A stretch of DNA of 38,912 nucleotides from SBAX01 sp964646605. Lineage in GTDB: Bacteria; Planctomycetota; Phycisphaerae; UBA1845. Positions 16,983 through 25,327 of the stretch are shown piece after piece. Numbering within the stretch: the first letter of the stretch is position 1; each line of letters starts with the position of its first letter. A model generated the notes under the pieces. It worked only from the letters and a program-made list of their open reading frames with translations. It did not search any database and was not told the origin of the DNA. The stretch lies in contig CAZYEX010000059.1 in NCBI GenBank assembly GCA_964646605.1, positions 1 through 38,912 on the forward strand, given 5' to 3'. Both the position numbers and the translations under genes were made by a program.

Positions 16983-17123
16983 GACCCGCCCATTGCGGGT
17001 CATTTCATCCGCCGAAGGCGGACCAGTCGCGGTGCAGCGTGTCGCTATGTCGTCGTGTAGCGCCACCCCTTGTGGGTGGCGCCGGACCGTCGTCGCCACA
17101 CCGCCCACAAGGGGCGGGGCTAC
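16983..17123. repeat. palindrome cluster in the rplJ-rplL spacer
   Basis: Four hairpins occur in 141 bp. GACCCGC/GCGGGTC is at 16983-17001. CCGCCTTCGGCGG (minus strand, a stable UUCG tetraloop) is at 17009-17021. GCGCCACCC/GGGTGGCGC is at 17060-17082. CCGCCC/GGGCGG is at 17101-17117. The last two belong to inverted copies of one element (GTAGCGCCACCCCTTGTGGG and GTAGCCCCGCCCCTTGTGGG), also found at 522-548. They would be transcribed between L10 and L12 and could influence the 1:4 stoichiometry of these proteins. Confidence 0.65.
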
Positions 17124-17128
17124 GTTAA

Positions 17129-17641
17129 CTACGCCGCCTTCTCGGCCAACGTCTTCAGGCAACCCGCGATCTTCGATTGCGGGGATTTCAAGCAACCGGC
17201 GATCGCGCGGCCCGGCGAACCGACCAGCAGCGCCAATTCGCCGAGCAGTTCCCGTTTCCCGCGCATCTTGGCCAAAGCCTGCACCGTCAACAGGGTCGAA
17301 TCACCTTCGAGGATCGCCTCTTTCAGCTTGAGGGTCTTGAACTCCGCTGCCGCCTCGATCAGATACCGGGCGACGTCGATCAGCGAGCCGCTGCTGGTCA
17401 CCAAAGCGCAGGGGCCCACCAATGCCTTCCCCAGCGGATCCAGCGGACCGCCCTGAAACGCCAGGCGAGCCAGGCTGTTCTTGACCACCTCCACCCGCGC
17501 CGATTTCGCCCGAAGTTGACGCCGCAGCTTTTCCTGCGCCTGCACGTCCAGACCGGTCAGCTCCACCACGCAGGCACTTTCCGTGCCCGCAAAGCGGCTT
17601 TTCAGTTGCTCGGTCAGCAACGCCTTGATCTCTTTACTCAT
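17129..17641 (-). CDS. rplJ: 50S ribosomal protein L10
   Basis: A 170-residue stalk base protein that anchors L7/L12 dimers to 23S rRNA. Family features are the N-terminal CVVELTGLDVQAQEKLRRQLRAKSARVEVVKNSLARLA (residues about 24-62, rRNA-binding domain with the KN-L-A-R-L-A signature) and the C-terminal helix (IAGCLKTLAEKAA) that binds L12. It starts 50 bp after rplA. In other bacteria the L10-L12 complex represses its own translation by binding the leader; the short rplA-rplJ gap leaves little room for that structure. Confidence 0.96.
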   Translation of the reverse strand: MSKEIKALLTEQLKSRFAGTESACVVELTGLDVQAQEKLRRQLRAKSARVEVVKNSLARLAFQGGPLDPLGKALVGPCALVTSSGSLIDVARYLIEAAAEFKTLKLKEAILEGDSTLLTVQALAKMRGKRELLGELALLVGSPGRAIAGCLKSPQSKIAGCLKTLAEKAA

Positions 17642-17691
17642 GATTCCGCCTTCTCGTTGGAAAAAGACCCCGGTCCCTCATTCTACCTTCC

Positions 17692-18420
17692 CTACGCCGT
17701 CGTCACCAACGTAATCGACGGCGAATGGGTGGCGTGAATGCACACCCGCTTCATGTAATGTCCCTTGGCGCTCTGCGGTTTGATCTTCATAAAATGGTCG
17801 ATCACCGCGTCGATATTGGCCTTCAAGTCGGCCTCGGGAAACGTCACCTTTCCCACGGGAAGGTGGATGTTCCCGCCGTCGTCGTTGCGAAATTCGATTC
17901 GCCCCGCGGCGAACTCTTTCACCGCCCCGGCCACGTCCGGAGTCACCGTCCCGGACTTGGGCGTAGGCATTTTCCCCAGCGGACCGAGCAGTTTACCGAG
18001 CTTCCCGACCTTTCCCATCATGGAAGGATGGGCGATGGCCACGTCGAACTCGAACCATCCCCCCGCGACCTTGGCGACGAGCTCCTCCGCCCCGGCCTCC
18101 AGCGCTCCCGCCTCTTTGGCGAGAGTGGCCGTCGCCGCGTCGCAGAAGGCGATCACCGTGCGAGATTTTCCCAACCCCTTGGGCAGCGAAATCGCTCCGC
18201 GGAGCATCTGATCCGCCTGCTTGGGATCAATCCCCAGGTGCATGCAAATCTCGATGGTCTGGTCCTTCACATTCCGCTTCTTGCCGTTCTTGTAGGAACG
18301 ATCGCCCTTGATCGCGGATATTCTCTTCAACGCCGCGACGGCGTCAACCACGCTCATCGGCCCGCGCTGCTCGCCCAGCGCCTCCGCCTGTTTCCGATAC
18401 GTTACACCACGATAACCCAT
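17692..18420 (-). CDS. rplA: 50S ribosomal protein L1
   Basis: A 242-residue protein of the L1 stalk that assists release of E-site tRNA. The conserved interdomain segment reads LLGPLGKMPTPKSGTVTPDV, compared with GPRGLMPNPKVGTVTP in E. coli, so the core signature is present but diverged. GKVTFPEADLKANIDAVIDHF is also typical. A GAGGTG ribosome-binding site precedes the ATG. L1 normally follows rplK directly, and in E. coli represses the rplK-rplA mRNA; here about 6.9 kb separates it from rplK, with 218 bp of spacer between the last inserted gene and rplA. Confidence 0.97.
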   Translation of the reverse strand: MGYRGVTYRKQAEALGEQRGPMSVVDAVAALKRISAIKGDRSYKNGKKRNVKDQTIEICMHLGIDPKQADQMLRGAISLPKGLGKSRTVIAFCDAATATLAKEAGALEAGAEELVAKVAGGWFEFDVAIAHPSMMGKVGKLGKLLGPLGKMPTPKSGTVTPDVAGAVKEFAAGRIEFRNDDGGNIHLPVGKVTFPEADLKANIDAVIDHFMKIKPQSAKGHYMKRVCIHATHSPSITLVTTA

Positions 18421-18638
18421 AGCTCACCTCGTACCTATCTCAGTGCTTCGCTTCTCGCGTGCTCACGGCTTGACGCCGCAGACCGAACCCACGGCCCGCA
18501 AAGCCGCAGCACACGGTACTCCTCGCAGCGCAATGGGACGCCTCACCTTGCACATGCCTCCAACCGCAGGGAAGAGGAAAAGTCATCCTGACACCTTTTT
18601 CTCCGGACGGCATTCCCCCGTCAGCGTCAACTCCCGAT

Positions 18639-19697
18639 CTACGGACCTGTCGCGTTACTCCCGTCCTGCTGTCGCCGACGCTCAAGCTTCGCGCGCTTGC
18701 GCAACACGCTCTCTACTCGTTCCTCCAACCGCGACGCTGCCTCTCGCGCCGCAGCGCGCAAGTCTTTATCCGGATCGGTCGCGGCCATTTCCCCTAGGGC
18801 GGCTTCATACTCCGGATTGATGATGTCCTTCCCGCTCTCATCCTTGACGACCATGTCCCAGCCAAGGACCGTCGGGGCGCCCTCAAAGGCTGCCCGACGG
18901 GTCTCGGCACTCCGACTCCTCATTGCTTTCAACAGTAGCTGCTGGGCTTTCGGAAGCTGAGGTTTGTCCTCCGCGCGCGCCTCCAACATTTCATCCTTCG
19001 ATTCCGCCAAGTAGCGCGGCAAATCCCACATAACGACCTTCTGTCCAACGGGATCGACGACATCGAGGTCTGGCATGGCTCGCGCAAGCCCGCCCATTTC
19101 GAGAATGGCTCGTACAGCAGACCACCGGACTCGTTCTACTTGGGTGGGGTCGGAAAAAAACTCGCGCACGGTCGAGTAGAGTTCTCCTGCGAATGGACCC
19201 CATCCCCCAATTTTCTTGAGGACCACTTCCTTGTCTTGATCCCTGGCGGACGGTCGAAGCAACTCCAGCCTCGCTTGCTCCACTTGCGCCCGCATAAGAT
19301 CAGAGTCCAAAGCGCTGCAGCAAATGCGTTGAATGGCGGGGGTAGGATCATCCAACCCCTTCAGCAATTGCTCCAGCCCAGCACTTCCTGATGCGCGCTG
19401 ATGATGCGCAAGCACCGAATATGCGAGCGCCCGAAGCTCCGCGTTTAGAGGGTCGGGACCGTACCGGAGGGCATGAAGCAACTCCGGGACGACCTCGTCA
19501 GACGGAACGGCAAGCAATTCCTCTCGCACCTTCGCGTATTCTTCCGGTCCTTGACTTGCGCGCTCAAACGCGGGGGCCAAGATACTGGCTGCGGGGACAC
19601 GGCTTGCTCCCTGCGGTTCGGCGGAGGAGATACCGCGTCCGTTGACGCACGACAAAACGGCTCCCATCACAGTTGCCAGGTAAAGAACGTGTCGCAT
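18639..19697 (-). CDS. exported alpha-helical (HEAT-like) protein, unknown function
   Basis: A 352-residue protein with an N-terminal signal peptide (MRHVLYLATVMGAVLSC) and a helical body. Segments such as EVVPELLHALRYGPDPLNAELRALAYSVL (about residues 65-95) and TPAIQRICCSALDSDLM look like HEAT/ARM-type helical pairs, and the C-terminus is a charged coiled coil (SRLEERVESVLRKRAKLERR). The start at 19697 is preferred over 19775 because GGGAG lies about 9 nt upstream and the signal peptide begins there; it is then 20 bp after the preceding stop. Last gene of the block inserted between rplK and rplA. The helical-repeat assignment is by eye. Confidence 0.6.
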   Translation of the reverse strand: MRHVLYLATVMGAVLSCVNGRGISSAEPQGASRVPAASILAPAFERASQGPEEYAKVREELLAVPSDEVVPELLHALRYGPDPLNAELRALAYSVLAHHQRASGSAGLEQLLKGLDDPTPAIQRICCSALDSDLMRAQVEQARLELLRPSARDQDKEVVLKKIGGWGPFAGELYSTVREFFSDPTQVERVRWSAVRAILEMGGLARAMPDLDVVDPVGQKVVMWDLPRYLAESKDEMLEARAEDKPQLPKAQQLLLKAMRSRSAETRRAAFEGAPTVLGWDMVVKDESGKDIINPEYEAALGEMAATDPDKDLRAAAREAASRLEERVESVLRKRAKLERRRQQDGSNATGP

Positions 19698-19717
19698 GTA
19701 AGGTCTCCCTTTGTCTG

Positions 19718-21784
19718 TTACGGGATCCCGGGCACGGTCTGCCACTGATTCAGCGGCGTTTGCGTAAAGTGGCATGTGTCAGTCCCCTCGAAATCCCATT
19801 CCATCGGGGGAAAGAGTGAGCCGGGCCCTTCGTTTGTACAACAAGGATCATGTCCATAGACCCCTACTGCATTCATGTACAGCTCATGCCATGGAAAGCC
19901 ATCGTGTTCGCCATAGAGTCGGAATTCCATCGGGCCAAGGGTGCCGCCCTGGCACACTTGCCGAAAGTGGACGGTGAGGGTCGCACCCAGCGAGGGAACC
20001 TGGCCACCCTCACACCCATTGTATCCAATCGCGTCCATCCTTAACTTCACTTCTGAACCGCTGACTCGCGTGTGCTGGATCGTGAGTACATTCCCACCCT
20101 GTCCCGGAATCGGGGTGGCCGCGCACTCCGCCGTCGCGCCGGCAACAAGGCACCAATCTCCGTACGATCCCGCACAGTGGGGACATGGAACGACGTCGCT
20201 GAAGTCGGGGTCATCATAGAACGCTCGCGTCGTCCCGAAAAGGTTGGTCGCGCTTCCCACGGGACCGCCGTCAGGATAGGCTGGACCAAGCGTAACGCTC
20301 GTTTGCTGGAAACTGCGAAACGTCATTGCCGCGTAGTTGAACCATCGGTTGTCACCTTCGTCGAAGTCATACAACCAAAAAGCGGCAGGAAGTTCCACGG
20401 CGTCAGGCGCAATAAACAGCCTCAGACGAACTTCAACTGGGGTGTAAACTCGATTGACCGTCACCGTCCCAGTGGCCTGGCACTGCGAGCCCCCGGGAGC
20501 GCTCGCCGTGACAACGATTGGCACCGGCCCGGGAGGGGCGTCCTCGTGGATCGTAACCGATACGGTTCGTGTCTGTGCATCGCCGGCGCAGGTAATCGTT
20601 GACCCCGGCGATATGGTCAACCAGGGCGCGATCATCGAGAACGCAGGCGGGTACTGCGGTGCGAAGCTGAATCCCATACTCCCGCATCCCGGCCAACAGT
20701 CGCCCGTCAGCATCAACTCCACCGTCTCGCATGGCTTGCCCGTCGTCGAGGACAGCGAAGCCGAACATCCCGGCAGTTCGCATTCATTGTTGCAACAGAC
20801 ACGCGGGTCGGCGCAGCACACGTCTACGCAGCAGACTTCCGCCACGCCTGCCGTTGCGGCCCCGCCGCAGCAGTCTCCGGCGCAGCACTCCGATCCGGTC
20901 GCACAGCAAGCAATCTGATCGGGGCAACAGAACATCCCTGCAAGACAGCAACTCGATCCGCAGCACGTTTCGCCCATGTTGCAACAATGATCGGGATTGC
21001 TGCAGCACACCCCTCCCGCTGGACAGCACAGTTGTGGCTGCGGGTTGCAGCACTCGGTTCCCGCGCCGCAGCACCCGTCGCCGCAGCACAAAGGTCCGCC
21101 CGGACAACAAGACCCGTCACAGCATTGCCCGGCGCAGCATTCATTGTTGCAGCAACTCCCCCCGGCCGGGCAGCATTCCCCCGTCGCCTCGCAACACGGG
21201 CCGTCGCAACAGACCCCGTCACAACACGATCCTCCCGGCGGACAGCACACCCCCGGTGCGCCGCAACAATGGTAATCCTCCGGGCAGCACTGACCGTCGC
21301 AACACTCCTGCCCATCCACGCAACAGGTCACTCCGTCCGCGCAACAATGGTGATCGGCGTCGCAGCAACGACCGCCGCAACAGGTCGAGTCTGCCGCACA
21401 GCATTCCTCGCCGCAACACATTTGCTCCGGGCCGCAGCAGAGAACCACGTCCGCGTCGCAACAGAGGGGACTCTCCGGCGGGCAACACCCGTCTCCGCAG
21501 CAGCCGTCGTCCACCCCGCAACAAGTATCCCCGCACCACGCCCCCGCGCAGCACTGCCCGTTGTGACAATTCCAGCCGTTCGGGCAACACGTCTGCCCCT
21601 CGCAGCAGAAGCTGGTCGATTGGCAGCAACCAATTACCCCAGCAGGATCCCGTGCCGCAGTGGTAGCGGTTGGCACAACAGACGCCCGACTATGGCTTGG
21701 GTAGATTTTCACTAGATCGAATTCACTCGTCTTTGTCCAAATCTCCAGCGGGCACAAGGCGAAGTTTGGGATGATCCGGGTCAT
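19718..21784 (-). CDS. cysteine-dyad repeat protein 2, apparently 5'-damaged
   Basis: A 688-residue frame. Residues 53 to about 335 consist of roughly 40 Cys-Cys pairs separated by 2-7 mostly Gly/Asp/Pro residues (for example CCPPGGSCCDGVCCDGPCC) and are about 91% identical to the gene at 22798. The remaining 350 residues are different: an Ig-like or beta-rich region (VSVTIHEDAPPGPVPIVVTAS), then a domain ending FEGTDTCHFTQTPLNQW. No signal peptide is present. The first 52 residues look unnatural and overlap the upstream gene by 62 bp, while another frame just upstream encodes GVCCANRYHCGTGSCW. A lost or frameshifted 5' end is the best explanation, either real decay or a sequence error. Confidence 0.6.
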   Translation of the reverse strand: MTRIIPNFALCPLEIWTKTSEFDLVKIYPSHSRASVVPTATTAARDPAGVIGCCQSTSFCCEGQTCCPNGWNCHNGQCCAGAWCGDTCCGVDDGCCGDGCCPPESPLCCDADVVLCCGPEQMCCGEECCAADSTCCGGRCCDADHHCCADGVTCCVDGQECCDGQCCPEDYHCCGAPGVCCPPGGSCCDGVCCDGPCCEATGECCPAGGSCCNNECCAGQCCDGSCCPGGPLCCGDGCCGAGTECCNPQPQLCCPAGGVCCSNPDHCCNMGETCCGSSCCLAGMFCCPDQIACCATGSECCAGDCCGGAATAGVAEVCCVDVCCADPRVCCNNECELPGCSASLSSTTGKPCETVELMLTGDCWPGCGSMGFSFAPQYPPAFSMIAPWLTISPGSTITCAGDAQTRTVSVTIHEDAPPGPVPIVVTASAPGGSQCQATGTVTVNRVYTPVEVRLRLFIAPDAVELPAAFWLYDFDEGDNRWFNYAAMTFRSFQQTSVTLGPAYPDGGPVGSATNLFGTTRAFYDDPDFSDVVPCPHCAGSYGDWCLVAGATAECAATPIPGQGGNVLTIQHTRVSGSEVKLRMDAIGYNGCEGGQVPSLGATLTVHFRQVCQGGTLGPMEFRLYGEHDGFPWHELYMNAVGVYGHDPCCTNEGPGSLFPPMEWDFEGTDTCHFTQTPLNQWQTVPGIP
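20791..21628 (-). repeat. 838-bp duplicated cysteine-dyad segment, copy 1
   Basis: This segment aligns with 23346-24183 at a constant offset of 2555 with no net insertion or deletion, and most bases are identical. The flanks on both sides diverge abruptly. The encoded peptides differ at about 25 of roughly 283 positions, while every Cys-Cys pair is kept. The pattern indicates a recent duplication or ongoing gene conversion. Confidence 0.85.
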
Positions 21785-22721
21785 CCCGTTTATCCATCAC
21801 CCGAACCAGGCTCGTCCGGGCCCTGGAGATGACCTTCCGAGCCTCGGCGATCAGATCCGTGTCAATCGTCCGCGAAAAGGAGACCAACCGAACCGTAATG
21901 GTTTCGGACCGTAAAAAGCTGAATTCTCCGCGCTCGGCAAGGGTCACATCGCCAAACCGACGAGTGCCCTCGTTTCGAGATTCCGCGCGAGGCGGCTCAC
22001 CTTCCGCCCCGAAGCTCGCCCGGCGTACGAGGTGTCCATTGGGCGGTTCGATCAACAGCTCACATACGCCGGACCCGGAGTTACCTACCCACCAGCCCGC
22101 CGTGCGAAGGCGACACGATCCATCTGCGTCCAAATCCTCGGACATCATCTCGCCCAAACCGTCCGCCCACGGACGGCCAAGTGCCCAAAAGACCCGGCGC
22201 AGAAGACCCAGCCCCTCCGTGTTCGACTCCGATGCGCGATGGCGGATCAAAAGGACGCCGGGGCTCTGCATCTCCTTCGCCGTCCCGTCCGGCGCGACGC
22301 GAAAGCCTATACTCTCGGAATACTCTTCGTTCGTGAAGGCATCGCGAAGGGCTGCGCCCTCCACCCATATGGGTACAATGAGGTTGCCGTCCGCGTCATA
22401 GTCGAATTCTTGATGACCGGCCGCATCAGGCGGCAAATATTTCGGATCGGGCAATTTCGTCACCTTCCAAACCATCGCAGTTACGTCCCCACCGACTGTG
22501 ATACGCATCGTACGAGTAGCAAGGCCTTGCCCTCGGAGGAAGTGGTGCGCCGGGCGATCCACCTCGACCTCCAGGGTGAAGGTTCCGGGACTCGCCCGTC
22601 GTACGTGGGCGAGAGCGGATGTCTCTTTTGGCGGCTCCTGCGCTAATCCATCTATGGATAGAAAAGCTGCGCAGATCGTCCAACCCAGCACCGTGCAAAG
22701 TATACGGCTACTTCTGCTCAT
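21723..22721 (-). CDS. exported protein of unknown function
   Basis: A 332-residue protein with a clear signal peptide (LCTVLGWTICAAFL, likely cleavage after GLA). I do not recognise the family. Visible features are a short calcium-loop-like DLDADGSCR near the middle, a beta-rich N-terminal half (TFTLEVEVDRPAH), and a basic helical C-terminus ending KLRLVPAGDLDKDE. GGAGGA lies about 10 nt before the ATG. It lies between the two cysteine-dyad genes, 76 bp after the first, and its last 62 bp overlap the second. Its own reading frame continues after the stop into a short Cys-rich stretch, hinting that it was once joined to, or directly preceded, a longer copy. Confidence 0.7.
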   Translation of the reverse strand: MSRSSRILCTVLGWTICAAFLSIDGLAQEPPKETSALAHVRRASPGTFTLEVEVDRPAHHFLRGQGLATRTMRITVGGDVTAMVWKVTKLPDPKYLPPDAAGHQEFDYDADGNLIVPIWVEGAALRDAFTNEEYSESIGFRVAPDGTAKEMQSPGVLLIRHRASESNTEGLGLLRRVFWALGRPWADGLGEMMSEDLDADGSCRLRTAGWWVGNSGSGVCELLIEPPNGHLVRRASFGAEGEPPRAESRNEGTRRFGDVTLAERGEFSFLRSETITVRLVSFSRTIDTDLIAEARKVISRARTSLVRVMDKRDDPDHPKLRLVPAGDLDKDE

Positions 22722-22797
22722 CGGATGAAATCCTCCTCAGTCCCACGCGCGCCACCGTCGTACGGACGCCACCCTCGAAATCCTGACGAGCACGCTC

Positions 22798-25230
22798 TCA
22801 CGGACAACCACATCCGTGGATCTCCCCGCGATCGTCGTGGAAGATCGGCGGGCCTGCCGCCGCACAGGAGCCGGTATCACAGCGAACCTCCCACGGCTTT
22901 TCGATGCAATCCGTCCCGCATCCCCGGTACGTTTTCCTCCAAAGATGGAAGCCGCCGGGGTGGCTTGTTTCGCAAATCATCGGGATCGGAAGATCATAAA
23001 GGTCCTGAACCACTTCGCCTGGCACGCCGGAGTCGTAGGTATTGCACTTCTCTGGACCCTTACGGTGGGGGAAAGAATCGCACGAGTTGGTGAGCATGGT
23101 ATTCACAATGCAGCGGGACTCGTCGCAGGGTTCCGATGGGTCGTCCGTGTAGTGCCCGCACTCGTTGAAGGTCACGTCCACCGCGTGACAGTTCTCGCAC
23201 TTCGGCCTGCACAAATCCGCCGGCGAACACGTTGTACCGTTGCCTTGGTACGTCCCGCCCTGCTGTTGGCAGCAGAGGGACGTTAGTTCGGAGCAGGAAC
23301 CTGTATCGAAGAAGCAGCAAGCGCCTTTAGCTTCGCATTGACCATTGCAGCATACGTACGGCTCGGCGCAGCACATGTCCACGCAGCAAACTTCCGCCGC
23401 GCCTGCCGTTGCGACCCCGCCGCAGCAGTCTCCGGCGCAACACTCCGATCCGGTCGCACAGCAAGTAATACCATCGGGGCAACAGAACATCCCTGCAAGA
23501 CAGCAACTCGATCCGCAGCACGTTTCGCCCATGTTGCAACAATGATCGGGATCGCTGCAGCACACGCCTCCCGCTGGACAGCACAGTTGTGGCTGCGGGT
23601 TGCAGCACTCGGTTCCCGCCGCGCAGCACCCGTCGCCGCAGCACAAAGGTCCCCCCGGACAACAAGACCCGTCACAGCACTGCCCGGCGCAGCATTCATT
23701 GTTGCAACAACTCCCCCCGGCCGGGCAGCATTCCCCCGTCGCCTCGCAACACGGGCCGCCGCAACAGGCCCCGTCACAACACGATCCTCCCGGCGGACAG
23801 CACACCCCCGGTTCGCCGCAACAATGGTAATCCTCCGGGCAGCACTGGCCGTCGCAACACTCCTGCCCGTCCACGCAACAGGTCACCCCGTCCGCGCAGC
23901 AATGGTGCTCCGCGTCGCAACAGTAACCTCCGCAACACGTCGAGTCCGCGGAACAGCACCCCCCGCCGCAACACATTTGCTCGGGGCCGCAGCAGAGAAC
24001 CACCTCCGCGTCGCAACAGAGGGGACTCTCCGGCGGACAACACCCGTTCCCGCAGCAGCCGTCGTCCACGCCGCAACACGTATCCCCGCACCACGCCCCC
24101 TCGCAGCACTGCCCGTTGCGGCAATTCCAACCGTTCGGGCAGCACGCCTGCCCCTCGCAGCAGAAGCTGGTCGACGCGCAGCATCCCGCCCCGCAGCACG
24201 TTTCGCCGGTGTTGCAGGGATGGTCGGGATTGTAGCAGCACATTCCGCCGGCCGGAGCGCAGAAGAAGCCCGTACCCGACGGGCAGCATATCCCGTTGGA
24301 GCAATACCGGTTGTTCACACACGCCCCGGTGCTCCCATTACAAGAGTCCGCCGTACAAACGTTCCCGTCGTTGCAGTTCTTCGGCGTGTGGTAACATCCC
24401 GATTGCGAGTTGCACCCGTCCGTCGTGCATTTGTTACCGTCGTTGCAGCTCCGTCCCCCGTGGGCGCACCATGCCGTGTTGCACTCCACCTCACACCAGT
24501 CGCTGGTGCAAAGGTTGCTGTCGTCACAGTCGGGACACTCGGGCCCGCCGCAACAAGCGCAAACCAGCAGGACCGCCGCCTCGTAGACGTCCGCACTCGG
24601 AGGGACGACCGTGCCCCCATCCCCGCCCGCCGCCGCCGCGCACGGAAAACACCCTGGTAGTCCGATCACATGCCCCGTGGCCACCGTCCCGCCGGCGGCG
24701 TCTACCTCCTCGGGCGGCCACAGCCCGGCGATCATCATCACGTTCCCGCGCGTCGCCCAGGACCACATCCGAGTACCGTCCGAGGTGAGGGCATCCACGT
24801 TGGGAACGTCGGGCGCGTCCCCGAAGAGGCGCTCCGCGAGCGTGCGAGGATCAACCCCGAAGTCGCGCTGCAGCCAAAGCAAAGCATGCACCAGGTCCGA
24901 CCTCTTTTCGATCACCCGGCCATAGACATACACCTCGTGCGCGGCGAAGTCTTTCCAATACGCGAGGTAGCCCGACTGCCCGGGCGGCTCACCTTCGGCC
25001 CGCGGCGCATCATAGATAACCAACGCACCCTCGTCCGTGGCGATCCGTGTTCCAACATCGACCACTCCAAGACTCTTGCCCGGGCGAGCGGAGCGCTCCA
25101 CCGGACCCCGGGTCTGTCCGTGCGCTGCCGGATTCAGCGCAGGAACCGCCGCCAAGGCTAGCGCGAAAAGCGCCCACCGCGTCCGAGCCGGAATCTGATA
25201 CCCATCGCCTGCCGAAAGGTTCACTTCCAT
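22798..25230 (-). CDS. large secreted cysteine-dyad repeat protein 1
   Basis: An 810-residue exported protein. GGAGG lies 8-9 nt before the ATG at 25230, and the signal peptide (WALFALALAAVPAL) follows about 20 residues later; an upstream ATG at 25269 is less likely. After a globular region of about 200 residues come EGF/Dickkopf-like repeats (CNDGNKCTTDGC, CNDGNVCTADSC), then about 42 Cys-Cys pairs in roughly 283 residues, close to one Cys in three. The spacing partly recalls granulin (CC..HCC). The C-terminus has CCQQQGGTYQGNGTTC and a final Cys-rich domain. Such density implies oxidative folding outside the cytoplasm. An envelope or surface structural role is inferred. Confidence 0.82.
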   Translation of the reverse strand: MEVNLSAGDGYQIPARTRWALFALALAAVPALNPAAHGQTRGPVERSARPGKSLGVVDVGTRIATDEGALVIYDAPRAEGEPPGQSGYLAYWKDFAAHEVYVYGRVIEKRSDLVHALLWLQRDFGVDPRTLAERLFGDAPDVPNVDALTSDGTRMWSWATRGNVMMIAGLWPPEEVDAAGGTVATGHVIGLPGCFPCAAAAGGDGGTVVPPSADVYEAAVLLVCACCGGPECPDCDDSNLCTSDWCEVECNTAWCAHGGRSCNDGNKCTTDGCNSQSGCYHTPKNCNDGNVCTADSCNGSTGACVNNRYCSNGICCPSGTGFFCAPAGGMCCYNPDHPCNTGETCCGAGCCASTSFCCEGQACCPNGWNCRNGQCCEGAWCGDTCCGVDDGCCGNGCCPPESPLCCDAEVVLCCGPEQMCCGGGCCSADSTCCGGYCCDAEHHCCADGVTCCVDGQECCDGQCCPEDYHCCGEPGVCCPPGGSCCDGACCGGPCCEATGECCPAGGSCCNNECCAGQCCDGSCCPGGPLCCGDGCCAAGTECCNPQPQLCCPAGGVCCSDPDHCCNMGETCCGSSCCLAGMFCCPDGITCCATGSECCAGDCCGGVATAGAAEVCCVDMCCAEPYVCCNGQCEAKGACCFFDTGSCSELTSLCCQQQGGTYQGNGTTCSPADLCRPKCENCHAVDVTFNECGHYTDDPSEPCDESRCIVNTMLTNSCDSFPHRKGPEKCNTYDSGVPGEVVQDLYDLPIPMICETSHPGGFHLWRKTYRGCGTDCIEKPWEVRCDTGSCAAAGPPIFHDDRGEIHGCGCP
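23346..24183 (-). repeat. 838-bp duplicated cysteine-dyad segment, copy 2
   Basis: Partner of 20791-21628. It lies in the complete gene, where it is preceded in frame by further Cys-rich repeats and the signal peptide. It is therefore probably nearer the ancestral arrangement. Confidence 0.85.
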
Positions 25231-25327
25231 CCCGCCCGCCTCCGCTCCCCGTCGAGCGCAGCTAATCATGGGCCACCCAGCACCTTAACAAACCCCTCGC
25301 GGTCTTGCAGACACCTTGGTTCGTTTC

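Noticed and set aside
18421..18638. Possible small gene between the HEAT-like gene and rplA
   Set aside because: The 81-codon frame there overlaps the end of the HEAT-like gene and shows no recognisable sequence; no strong promoter was visible either.
20791..24183. Dense repeated GCAGCA/GCAACA units as a possible CRISPR or simple-sequence array
   Set aside because: Spacing is irregular and follows Cys-Cys codons in a long reading frame; there are no uniform repeats and spacers.
23338..24788. Long plus-strand frames opposite the cysteine-dyad gene
   Set aside because: They are antisense shadows of repeated TGC/TGT codons and give Arg/Pro/Ala low-complexity sequence.
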